Positions 48,054 to 64,000 of a DNA stretch of 64,000 nt are shown piece after piece. Location: assembly GCA_002189035.1 (NCBI GenBank), contig NEEC01000014.1:2606501-2670500 (forward strand). The letters are read 5' to 3'. The translations under genes and the position numbers were made by a program. The notes beneath the pieces are model-generated. The model did no database searches. It had not been told where the DNA came from and was given only the letters and a program-made list of their open reading frames with translations. Origin of the DNA: Utricularia gibba (lineage: Eukaryota > Streptophyta > Magnoliopsida > Lamiales > Lentibulariaceae). How positions within the stretch are numbered: position 1 is the first letter of the stretch; every line of letters starts with the position of its first letter.

Positions 48054-49188
48054 TTACCATTTTGGATTGATAAAGAAATCGTGCAAGGAGTTTGGAATCT
48101 GACTTCTTGCCGCTGAGGATCTATCGTCGACCTCATGCTCCTCCTCTTTAACCCCCCATTCATCAAGAAAAAGATGCATCACCTTCTTGGGCTGCTCAGC
48201 GAAGCTCTCGCAATCGAAGTAATCATGCTTCTGCTGGCCGCAACTCTGATCCTTTATGCTGTGAACCTTGTTCATCCCAGTTTGAGTATCAGAAGAGTTA
48301 TCAGAGTTTTGCTGCTGCTGATGCATGTGGGACAGTGATGATCCGATCCCCAGCTTCCAGTAACAATCATTTGACGCTGTCACACTTCTCATGCCCCCCG
48401 AATTTGAAAGACTCTCTGAGAAAAATGAGCGCTCCTCACTTCCGTTACCATATTTGGTCCTGCGGTCACCCAAAACCAAACACGATTATGTAATCTGAGA
48501 CACCACCTGAAGTTACAATCGAAATTGAAATAACAAGATCAGCCCACCTAAAATCATGGGGAGAAGAGCGAGAACTGGAATTGGAATCCAAGAAAAAGTT
48601 GGTGGTAATCGCCTCTTCAGGTCTGGAGTAAGAGAACTCTGGGAAAATTAAGTTGGGTGTTTGCGAATGAATCCCCGGCGTGGAGACATGAACGGAATCT
48701 GCAGACGGCGGCGGCGGCGGCGGCGGTGGCGCGTGAGATGAGGACGAAGAAGAAAGAATTTCCACAGGCTTTCTTGAACGGTTCCTTCCCCTGTGCATGT
48801 GCCTTTCACAGTACTTGGAATCTGGGTACGCTTCCTTTGAGCATCTCCATTTTTTGCCATCCGTTCGCCGGCATCTTCCTGGTTCAGGGTCAATTTTTCT
48901 ACCGAAACACATGTGGAAGCTGCTCCATCCCACTGCAAAAACGCTCAGAGCATCATGAAACGAAGCATCAATAAACACATTAAAGTTGACGAAAAACAGG
49001 TTACCAGTGTGAGGGCTCTGCTGCAGAAGAAACCTGGAAGAATCAAAGCTTCTTCTGATGCTGAAAAGGAGATCCGGGGGAATGGGCATTCCAGAAATCA
49101 AGTATTTGTACACGAGAGCTTGATGCTCGAGTTCTTGCCATTGAGAAGGTGTAAAAGGGTACCTTGGTCTTGCATTTGCGCTCATCAT
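48054..49188 (-). CDS. GRF: Growth-regulating factor, miR396-regulated
   Basis: Three exons (49188-49005, 48932-48548, 48459-48054) give 324 residues. GRFs are plant transcription factors that with GIF (ANGUSTIFOLIA3-type) coactivators promote cell proliferation in leaves and meristems. The QLQ domain is at residues 9-45 ([20 protein letters not shown], then [16 protein letters not shown]), which binds GIF. The WRC domain follows at about 75-120 ([38 protein letters not shown]) with its C3H zinc motif and basic nuclear signal. The C-terminal part has [10 protein letters not shown], a GRF end motif, and Gln-rich stretches. It most resembles the GRF5/6 type. Start chosen at [12 protein letters not shown]. 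The frame stays open upstream to 49386, but a TATA-like element at about 49332-49341 places the transcript start after that ATG. Confidence 0.95.
48760..48781 (-). promoter_or_regulatory. miR396 target site in GRF mRNA
   Basis: The minus strand reads CCGTTCAAGAAAGCCTGTGG plus AA, the standard miR396 site of GRF genes, encoding RSRKPVE at the end of the WRC domain. It pairs with miR396 (TTCCACAGCTTTCTTGAAC-type) with the family's usual single bulge. Confidence 0.95.
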
Positions 49189-49386
49189 ACACCCCAACGC
49201 TAAAGAGACTAGGAAATGGAACAGAAAATGAGAGCTTTTATTTTGTTCTTTAATCTTTTGGTTGTGGAAGTGTAAGCAGAGAGAGCAGGGCAGGGCAGGA
49301 GGGTAAATGAAGGAAGAGTTGCAGGGTAAAGGTTTATTTATGTCGAGTTCAGAATCTTCTCTCCATCTCCATGGATGGACAAGCAC

Positions 49387-52252
49387 TCATCATCCTCATC
49401 TCTCCCACTCCTCCATCTCGGGTCACGTGTATACTACAGTGAAAAACATGCGTTTGAGATAGCTGTTCAAGCTTAATATACTTAATCCGGCAACGTCTGT
49501 CTGGAGGATCACACTTTTTTCTTGTATTCTACTCACTCACTCAAACTGTCCCTTGGAACTGGATTTATAATGCATTTGTATCCAAATCTTTGAGGATGAA
49601 GGCCGCAATATGATCCCTGACAAAAAAATTGCATTAAAATTTGTATATTTTAGTGAAACTGGTTCCTAATTTTTAATATAAACTGCGTAATTGATCCTCG
49701 TTAATAAAATCAATCACCAAGGTTTCATGTATCCGCATTATATATCTTAGGCATTTTTTGAACACAGAGCACAATTAGTTCTCAATTCAAAATCTACATA
49801 CAATTAGTAGAGGATTTTTTAAATAATTTGGGGATTAATAATGCCAATTATTTCAAATAAGAAAAATTATTTATGTCAAATTAAAGAATACTAAAATGTT
49901 GTGGACCAATTTGCCATCGTATTGAAAAAATCAAAACCCTATTTTGTAAAGAAGGGGGTAAAAGTGAATGGGTTCCTGGTCTCATCTTTCTGAACCAGAG
50001 GGTCCACTAACTGCAAATACAACACCATGGAGAAGAGAATGTGATCCATCTCATGGGAGGATTACAATGATCATGGAGCCGAGTCTTCTCTTTCTCATGG
50101 ATGTGCATTCATTCCTTTTAGGGCTCACAAAATCTCCCAAGTGGTCAAAACCAATTATTGCTACTTGAAGTCTCATCCACGTCTGCCAGCGAATTCACTC
50201 GCAATACATGCAAAAATCATTCATCTTTTATTGTTTTTTTCCCAAAGCAAGCAGCATCCAGTCATGCACCGGACCAAGGAAGACTCAGGTTTTTACAGGG
50301 AGGGTTTGTGCAAACACTTGTTTGAATGAAGCAAACACATGTTCTTTTTAAGAGAGCCCAGGAAATAAGTGCACAGAAAGACAACCCTACACTTGTTTTG
50401 TTTGTGTTCAGAGTTGAGAGAAAAAGGGCGTCTGTAGCGTACTGTCCATTCAGGCTACTGCAGCTGCACAGACACAGACACAGACGCAGACGCAGACGCA
50501 GACGCAGACACAGACACACTCTGTGAGAGGCATCTGCACCAGCGACTGCTCCTCTGCGTCTGCTAGCTGGCACCCCTTCTCTGACACAAGCTACGGAAAT
50601 CAATAAAAAACAGTAGACAACAAACTCTAATGAAAGTTGAATGCCCAGCAGTAACAAAATATGCATTGTATAATCAATCTCATGGCGTTTCTCCTCTTGA
50701 CCAGGGTTTCGTACATCCGTTAGTTTACAGTTCAGACGAGAGATCATGGGGATCAAACCCTATAATTCCCTTGCACAAGAATGCTAACCCGTGGAGCTTA
50801 AAATTATGTGCAGCTGTTTCAAACTCCACGATGTTGTACGCTCTCTGTTGTGGGCAGTCAAACAAACATCGAAATGAAAAATCAATGAGATGGGCAGTCC
50901 CTTTTTTAGGCCATCTGCTTTAACTGTGAAATGGTGTAGTTGAAAGCCGTTGATCATACCGTCCGCTGAACCTTTAAACTACAAACGCAGTTGAAGAATG
51001 GAATGGCTGCTTGGTTTCACCGCTGCTCAACTTTTACTGCAAAACCCCTCTTTTGCTTTTCTTTTTTTTTTTCTCCATCTCAGTGTGTTTTACCCCCTTT
51101 CCCTGTAGCAGCAGCAGCAGCAGGAGCAGGAGCAGCAGACTGTGAAGAAGGAAGGGCTTTGGGTTATTTCTCATGTGAGTTACCTGTCAAGATACTAAGA
51201 ATCACTTTTATTTATGTCTTTGTTGGGACACCACATTTTTTCCCTACGAGAATCTGCACTCCATGCGCATATGGCTCCACCGCTTTTGGTCAAGATGACA
51301 TGATAACATGTGATCTGATCACACATCTGCCTGCAGGTGAACACAGATCTCTTTGATCTGCAACTGCAGCATCTTTCACTTTACCTTTTATTCCCATCAG
51401 GAACACATGTTTCTCTTGTTCCCTTCTCCTCCCTCCTCCCTCCTCCCTCCCCCTTTACCCGGTTTCACACCCAAATGACCACAACATTAACAACTCCCAT
51501 TTGCCGCCTGGATTGCGCAGTAGAATTCGCCCAACGGGATATAAATAATAATATCATCCACAAGGGAGATGGCGCGTTATCATCTTGGTTTTGTAGTCTG
51601 TGGCAGGGACGTGGTTTACAGGACAGTGTGGAGGGGGGAAAAACTGTTGGTCGCCAGAGCTGCAGGAGTCCCTGACTGCTGGACCCTCATCTCAAACTCA
51701 ATGCTTCATTTTTCAGTCCCACACTCCTTTTTTTATTTATTAAATGTGGTTGCTCTTAATTTACATCAAAATTTCATGATACCCATAATGAATAATTTAT
51801 ATATAATTATTTAGTATTTTTTTGAAAAAAAAAAGATAATATCTTATTCTATTTTAGTCAGATTAATTAACTTGACAATTTTTCAAACCGGGTTTACAGT
51901 AGTATTTCACTTTATTTTTTACAACAAGGGGACGCAGGCTGAGACTGATGCGACCAGGAATCGTGGCATCTGAACACACAATGCAACATGGTCCGTCCGT
52001 GTGTGAGTCAAACAAGCGTCACTCAGTCGGTACGCCATGGGCTGATCCAACCGTGGGTTCATTCTATCTAAAGGGTAGGGGTAGGGGGTCACCTGGCAGG
52101 CCCACTGTTGTCTTCCGGGCAACAGCCCTGGTTGGTTGGTTGGTACAACACTACAGTAACACGGCGGAACAAAATCTCAACACCAAATTCGTTACAGTAG
52201 TAACTGCTCGGTCTCAACTTGCAAGAAGGCAGTCCAGACCAGACCACATGTG
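49387..52252. other. Intergenic between GRF and the DENN gene
   Basis: No gene recognised. The left part is the GRF promoter; the right end is the DENN 3' flank. Visible are a hexamer repeat at 50469-50518 and CAG/GAG repeats at 51104-51133. No conserved miRNA family was found on either strand. Confidence 0.5.
50469..50518. repeat. CAGAC(A/G) hexamer minisatellite
   Basis: About eight tandem copies of cagaca or cagacg. Outside any gene model. Confidence 0.9.
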
Positions 52253-55200
52253 CTACTCCTTCTGAATAAAAGAAAGCACGAAATCCGTATGCACAGAGAA
52301 GAGCTGCGTGTCCACAAAAAGCTGCAGTCCGGGAATGCCTCAGTGAGCACAGGTGACTGACTACCAGAATCAAAACATCCCCAGTTATGGCGAACAAGCG
52401 TATTTGCTTACCTTCATGAAGGGCCGGTTCCGGCTTGGAAATGACTCGATGAAGCTATCTTTAAGGAGCAATGACACCTGAGGAGGAGGGGGTACACGAT
52501 GTCATAATGGCATTGGATAAGGAGCTCCACATCACTTGAATGGACCAGACCTTATCGTTGTTGGACTGAACATTGGTGATCGTGTGGGAACGAAGGTTGG
52601 AACAAAGGGAATCCAGGTATGTGCGCAAAACACCAAGGAAACCTTTGGCAGCTTCGATCTAAATGTTTGGAGGCATCACATCACAGGCCGGGAAACTGAA
52701 ATACAACAGTCAATGGTGTAGCAACTATACCTGCACGTCTGTGCACTCGTGGACGGGCCTCTTCTTGGCTAAATAGCTTTCTTCTACCAGCTTCGCATGG
52801 TAACCACTGAGGCTGGTGTACAGTTCCTTGTGTTGAGGTAGCTGCGGCAATGAGGGTGACTTCACCTGTGGAGGAACACGTTGCAGATGATGTCGACCAT
52901 TTTTGACACGAGACAAAAGTATCATAAACAGGCTAAAACTGGACGGTGTGGATTATGCACGATAACATCTGGATGAAAGTTTTGCAATCGAAATCCCATG
53001 AAAGAGCTTGAGCCTCGTGTACCTGGTTTCGATTTACATCCACCAGGATGACATTCGATAGCTTTGGCTGCAGCTCCATGGTCTTGCTCTTCATGCCTAC
53101 CTGGTCAACACATGAACACAACACCTCGTGAGTAAGGAGAACATGAAATTCATCAAACATGTCAAATGATGGAAAAATAGGCACACCAATTCATCAAAAA
53201 ACTTTCAAAAATCTAGAAAGAGGAGGGATTTCTAGCATATGAAACACTTACTACGTATGGGACGGGCGCATCAAGGAAGTCAATCATGTCATTAGGCAGG
53301 ACCTGAAATCGTATGCGATGAGATACATGGTGACCAAAAAAGTGAAATGTGAATTATGAAAACTACCCAGGACATGATATTACCGGCACTAGTAAACTCT
53401 GCCATTGATATGGCCGGATCAAAGGTATAATGGAAAGCACTATAGCGGAAAGAACACCCTGCAAAAACCAGAGAAATCAATGAAATCAGTTGTGCTCTTC
53501 GGAATTCTCGTACAGCAAAACAAATAAGTTTATCCAAAGCAAAAAGTATGGAGATAGTTTCTGTTTGCATACCAAATTTGAACAAAGAACCACGATCTGT
53601 TTCTCAAGCAGTGTTCCAGCAAATAATGTCAACACCTGCCACAGAACAAAGGTGATCATTGGTAAATCCACTCAAGCAAATCCACGTGTTTAGAGTGTAA
53701 TAAGCTTCAAATATCAGACTGAACTTGCACCTACTAGACTAAGTAGAAAGATTAACTCAGCAACAACTTGGCGTGTTTTGGTTTGTTTTTCCAAATCAAA
53801 GGCTGAAAAAAGATACTCTGTATATGCAACCACAAACTTACATGCTCGAGACGTAGAGAACCACACAGGCAAGCAGTGGCCCAGACAGATAAAGCAGCTG
53901 CCTCCTCCTCTGCCATAAGTGCACTTTGGGCCTAAAGGGAATTACTAATGTCAAATCAAGAAAATCATCATAGCTTGGCATGTAGAAGATTATTGCTTTG
54001 TCCTGCAGATAAACATAACACGACATTTCATACCTCTGCTAATTCCAAACTTGTATTGCAAGAACTCAGATCTATTCTTGGACCAGATACGCATAGTTGT
54101 GTTTCACCAGGTCTATGGTACTCCACAGGATGCAGGTGATCCAATGGATGGAATTTTACAGATGAGCCTCGTTTTGGACAGCATAGTTGATAATATTCAC
54201 ATATTATTTGCAAGGCTCCATTACTGTTTTCCTGCAGGGGAAGGAACACTCAAGAGTCACAAAATCCTTTAGACAGCTAAACCCTGTGTGTTACACATCT
54301 AGACAAAGAGCCTTTTTCAGGTATCATGGTCCATTAGCGGATAACCAACCCTTCCCTAGGAAACAGGCACAATCATGGTCCATAAATTGACTCCCTAGAC
54401 AGCACCTCGATAATTCAAAGGAATCTGTTTCCTGTTTAATCAAATGAAATACGATGAACTTCACATATAGAAAATTAGAACCTTTGCCCAGTCGAGAATA
54501 TCACTTTGCCCACTAAGGATATCTCGCCCAGAAGACGATGCCTCAGTCTGTGCATCATCCAAATCAGGTCTAAAATTTCTATCATCGCTTGAAGACCACT
54601 GGTAACTGCATTAACAGAAATTTCAGAGAATCTCTTCAATATTCAACTAGCTTGGACAAGTTTACACCATTGCTATGAGGAGAGCCATCAACATATCCGC
54701 ATACCTTGATGAGGACTCTGAACTGCCACAATGCTGATACCGCATCAAAGAAAACACAGCATTTTCAGATGACTGCTTGGCCGAAAAGTCGATGTCTTCA
54801 GAAAATGAGATCTTCTGTATTTCAGAATCAGGAATGGCAAAGCCAAAATTTTCCCCTGTTCTTGAGTAGCTTACTTGGTTCATATCCTGAAGCTCATGTG
54901 GGTATAAATTATCATTCAAGCTTCCTGATATCTTTTCACTTACACCCACCTTCAGAGGACTAAATGACTCATTAAGTGTGGTAACAGGTCCATCTGCTGG
55001 CAATAAGGTATCCACAGCCGCCTCTACAGTTTCATCATCAGTGCCAAAAGGTGGCTCTCCCAGATCCAGACTTTGTATTTGCTGCTTTAGTCGTCCCAAT
55101 CTCTCTTCGGTGAATATGCTACAAGATAACAAGTCAAAACCAACATGCGACTACAGTCAGTTAAAGAATGAAAAGGTTGCAGTTACTCAAATTGTAACAC

Positions 55201-56790
55201 ACTGAAGAAAGGTTTTTACAAGTATAAAAAAAAAAAAAAAAAACTGATGCTGGGGCCAGAAGCATACACTGAAAACATCAAAATTTATTTGCCGACCTAT
55301 TTAAAACGCCAAAATGGAGCTCAAAAAATGGAAGTCTGGAAAGAATACAATAACAACGTCTTGTCGTTAAAACATAGTGGCTCCGATTAGTGCGAAGAGG
55401 TTGACCATCTAAAGCTGTGGAAATTAGTCCAGATCTCTTTTGAATTAATTCTTCAACCAAAACGCAGCAGCCATACAGAGTTGAGGCATCTGCTACCTAG
55501 AGGAAGAGTAGCAAAGTAAAAAAAATTGGAGTTGAGGAAAAACATTTTGAATGTTGGATGATGAATTACAGAATTCCATTTTAAATAACCAAGATGATTG
55601 ATTATGTACCTGTAGCCGGAAGACAAAGGATAAATCATTCTGCCTGAGATGCTCCTGCCATTATTAGATTATAGTTAGTGACAAATTCAGCATCTAACAG
55701 TTTCTTAGCATGTTTCTAGTTGCTTCAGCCAAATAAAATACCTGCCCAAGGAGTATCTCATTCAACTCACTCATTGACGGTGTTCTCTCAATGGCATTAA
55801 CCTAATAAATAGCAATTAGTGTTAGATTCTCAAATTAACCAACAAAAAAAGCACACAGTTGATCTCAGATGGCAGGAGCAGGTGATGAAAATTTGCGAAT
55901 AAAATTTTACACATCCGCACCTCTACTCCAACAGGGAAACAGAAAGAAAGTAGATCCTTGTACTTTAGAGGCAGTTGCTTTTCAGGCGGGTACACAAATA
56001 ACACCTGAAATCCAGAATGAAAAATTGCATCCAGCTTTTAAATTAATACATTCTTTAAAACATGTTTAGGTGTACCATAATTATTTATATTCACCTGAGG
56101 CTCAAGGTTAGGCTCTACACGTGAAAGTCCACCAACAGCACTTCGAAATCTCCCGGGACCTTCAACCTTTCGGGCAAAGTAAAGATTTTGAAGGGCAAGA
56201 ACGTCTGAAGCCGGATGAAGTCCAACAACTACCATGCTTTCAAATAGACTCGATGGCTCCTTCCAAACTCTGTGATCCTGCAACCTTTGAAGTGATGAAA
56301 CAAGAAATGCAGAGTACAACCATACCATACATGATCTCATGAATAACAAAGTAATCTAGTTCATTTGCAATCAGTTTAGAAAATATGCATAAGAGGATAA
56401 GTTTGTTTGTTTCAAAGTTCTAACGGTTGAAAAACAGATTTTACAGCAATATGCATGCAGACGGATTAAGCAGCCTAATGAAAGAGAGCATACCAGCAAT
56501 TGCAGTTGAAAGCTAGCCCATTGACGTTTTTGACTAGTTAGTATCTCGGGGTTGTAACATACACCTTTACCATCAGTGGGGTTAGATAGGCCCTTCATCA
56601 TTCTTGAAACATGGTTCTGAAATCTTTTAAGCTGGCTTCCAGTTTCATCTTTGGACGAGTATACAACAGAAGGGCGCGGTGTCCGAACAGCAGCAGCAGC
56701 TGCTGCAACAGCTCTCGCAACATCTTCAGTCGTTCGCATCAATAAAGAAGCACCCCAATTGGGACTGTCCAGTTCATCCTCTTTGTCCAT
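52253..56790 (-). CDS. DENN (AEX-3) domain protein, probable Rab GEF
   Basis: Eighteen coding exons, all GT/AG and in phase: 56790-56494, 56277-56095, 56004-55921, 55801-55742, 55654-55610, 55496-55297, 55118-54705, 54605-54482, 54231-54034, 53931-53842, 53635-53573, 53458-53384, 53302-53252, 53100-53023, 52865-52731, 52658-52551, 52477-52412, 52321-52253; 779 residues. It matches the plant DENN group of Arabidopsis At5g35560/At2g20320. DENN proteins exchange GDP on Rab GTPases. Upstream DENN: VLFVYPPEKQLPLKYKDLLS with TPSMSELNEILLGQ and CCVLVEELIQKRSG (about 160-290). A low-complexity linker of about 200 residues follows. Central DENN: LFAGTLLEKQIVVLCSNL and PYQWQSLLVPVLPNDMIDFL (about 570-650). 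Downstream DENN runs to the end (VLSFIQKE). The start at MDKEDELDSPNWG follows a 5' UTR intron. No breaks. Confidence 0.9.
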
Positions 56791-56807
56791 TCCTTGGAAT
56801 TCACTCC

Positions 56808-62032
<5,225 letters not shown>

Positions 62033-63304
62033 AATCTGTATCACCTGCAGTGGAAGTGATGATGAAATACCGTATGGAGTATGAATCTGAACAATAAATG
62101 CACATCAAGGCTCACCGTACTGACAATCAGAATTTTGATAGAGGAAAGATCGGATGAACTCTCAAGGTTACGGACGTAAGAAATAGAACAGTGAAAAACA
62201 CTGAGCTTATGGGAAGAAAATAAGCTTTAATCAAAAGAATTGTTATTATGAGTGGCTACAATTAGATGCTAACAAAAGTCTATAAATAGACAAACAAGAA
62301 TAGAACTACCACAAAAACATGACACTAATGAAGCAGTTCATAGTTGCTTAACAGAGTTCCACCAAATCAAGGGTGAACACGTTGCTCTCTTCCAACGGTT
62401 GTGAAGATTTTACTTCTTGACGAACTTTCTGATTTTCTAACGTTAACTTCCAACCTAGTATCGATTTTTCCAACTCAGACAACTTCCCACTTGATTTGCA
62501 TAGATGCTATCCTTTAAATGGGTATCAAACCCCTATATTCGATCAGCTTCGATAGAGAAAACACTCAATCTTCTGGAAAAATTTAAGATGAACTTTTATA
62601 TAGAAGAAACCCTTATCTTTAGAGCTTTCTTGAAGTCTATATGAGGTAGTATGAATCTGAACAATAAATGGACATTATGTTGGCCTTGCACTTGATGTCG
62701 ATAAGTAAGAGCCATGCATTTTACATAGATTTTGCAATTTGTAGAATATTTACACCAGATCTTCAAAATTCACTACGGAATAGGACAACACACACTCAAT
62801 AAATCCAATTTACACAAGGCTGCAATATAGACATGCATAGGACTAACACACACAATTATGTGAGCATACCATATGGAGCTCCTCTGATCATATAATAATA
62901 TCATCACACTACAACTTGACTATGCTATATTTTAAAGATATAAACATTTCCTTTCTGCTTATTGTCTCATTTACAAAATTGTCACTATGAACTTGTTTTA
63001 TCATCATTTTATGAAGTTATCTTTCTCAATTTGAGCATGAGTGTCTAACATGTTTGTAATGCCTCATGAAGACATGGGAGTAATGCTCTAGTTAGGTTTG
63101 AACAAATAGTGTATCTATTATTAAATATACATTACAGGATAAATTGAAGATGGAAAAAGAGTAATATACCTAGCATAAGAAACTCAAATTAGAGATAGAC
63201 CTAGTATTAACTCTTCCAACTAACACAACTTCTTACTTGATTTGCACTAGTTGCTATCCTTATTAAACCTGTGTACTCGATCAGCTTGAATAGAGAGAAA
63301 ACAC
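62033..63304. repeat. Downstream region with duplicated segments
   Basis: OPR3 3' flank. The phrase tatgaatctgaacaataaat occurs at about 62080 and again at about 62650. A segment at about 62438-62630 (caacttc...acttgatttgca...gctatcctt...cgatcagctt...gagaaaacact) recurs at about 63205-63304 and 63727-63790. Probably fragments of a dispersed repeat; element ends are not visible. Confidence 0.55.
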
Positions 63305-63307
63305 TTA

Positions 63308-63723
63308 AGGCGCGTTTGGTTGCTGGGTTTAGGTGGGTTGCGGCGTGGGTTTAGACATAAACCTGCGTTATGAATTTTCGTTTTAAAGACGAGCACCGCA
63401 TCTATTATTACTCAGTGCTTGTTATAAAATAAAGTTTCAACTAAGCACCATAATTTATGTTATGCGGTGCTCGATTGAACTTATAAAATGATATAAAAAA
63501 ATAAAATATATGATAATTTATTTTAATTAACTAAAGGGTATATTGGTAATTTTATGTGAAAATAATCACAAACCTAATTTTAAACCCACGTACCAAACGT
63601 GTATTCATGTTAAACCCAAATAATCTAACACGGATTACACCCTTTAAACCCATGAAATCAGGTTATGTAAACCCAAATAAACTAAACCTGGGTTTAGACC
63701 AAACTCACCAACCAAACGCACCC
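63308..63723. mobile_element. Tourist-like MITE (PIF/Harbinger)
   Basis: 416 bp with terminal inverted repeats AGGCGCGTTTGGTTG and (reverse complement of the right end) GGGTGCGTTTGGTTG, flanked by TTA on both sides (63305-63307, 63724-63726). TTA duplication and GCGTTTGG ends are those of PIF/Harbinger MITEs. No coding capacity. The interrupted host sequence matches the uninterrupted copy at 62555-62615. Confidence 0.85.
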
Positions 63724-63726
63724 TTA

Positions 63727-64000
63727 GTCTTATTGACAAATTTAAGACAAAATTGTCTACAGAAGAAACCCTTCTCTTTAAAGCTTGAAAGATCAACAAA
63801 ACTCGCAACACTTACACTGATAAACAACTTAATACCTAATAAGTGGGCTTTCATATGTGCCAAAGTATTGACATATTAACTGGTCCAATCAATAACAAAA
63901 TAAAGACAAAATATTCAATCTTCTATGTAGCCATTATCTTCTTCAATTTCATTTCTTCTAATTTATTTACTTTCCAATAGTTTTAAAAATTTTCATCCAA
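63727..64000. other. Right end of window, repeat copy and AT-rich flank
   Basis: Continues the repeat interrupted by the MITE (acagaagaaacccttctctt), then AT-rich DNA. No gene. Confidence 0.5.

Noticed and set aside
49189-49386. 66-codon in-frame N-terminal extension of GRF
   Set aside because: GRF5/6-type proteins start at MMS; a TATA-like element at about 49332-49341 puts the upstream ATG outside the transcript.
50262-50756. 164-codon minus-strand frame with Arg/Leu repeats
   Set aside because: Most of it is translation of the CAGAC(A/G) minisatellite.
63556-63879. 107-codon frame at the right end
   Set aside because: It reads through the MITE and its right terminal repeat; not a gene.

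Overview
This is plant nuclear DNA, judged from spliced genes of plant-only families (LOB-domain factor, GRF, allene oxide cyclase, MIR156), plant-type LTR retrotransposons and AT-rich intergenic DNA. The species cannot be fixed from the sequence; a flowering plant with Ty1/copia and Tat-type Ty3/gypsy elements fits. Gene models below were built by hand from reading frames, GT/AG (one GC/AG) junctions and family resemblance.

Left gene island (1-20 kb): the 3' end of an MFS transporter gene, allene oxide cyclase (AOC), the ER glucosyltransferase ALG6, a class II LBD transcription factor, a small secreted 8-cysteine lipid-transfer-like protein, decayed exons of an unrecognised coiled-coil gene, a MIR156/157 precursor, CCZ1 (Rab7 GEF subunit) and a nuclear C2H2 zinc-finger protein.

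Central repeat block (20.4-44.4 kb): a decayed copia element on the minus strand, a solo LTR with perfect target-site duplication, a decayed copia element on the plus strand, then a 10.3 kb Tat-type gypsy element (two LTRs, TSD GTTGG) with two RNase H domains, a tandem repeat behind integrase and a multi-exon antisense coding unit. The 3' end of an older relative follows. The next 3.6 kb is AT-rich and gene-free.

Right gene island (48-62 kb): a GRF transcription factor with the miR396 site, an 18-exon DENN-domain protein and a 12-oxophytodienoate reductase (OPR3 type, PTS1 end SRL), followed by repeats and a Tourist-like MITE.

Themes: AOC and OPR3, two successive enzymes of jasmonate synthesis, lie in the same window with CACGTG boxes in both promoters. 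MIR156 and a miR396-regulated GRF are the growth/phase-change components. ALG6 and OPR3 each carry apparent single-base frameshifts, all at runs of G or C, which look more like under-called homopolymers than gene death. No CRISPR, operon or bacterial feature is present, and I did not find a clearly undescribed system; the antisense gene of the Tat element and the coiled-coil remnant beside MIR156 are the least explained parts.
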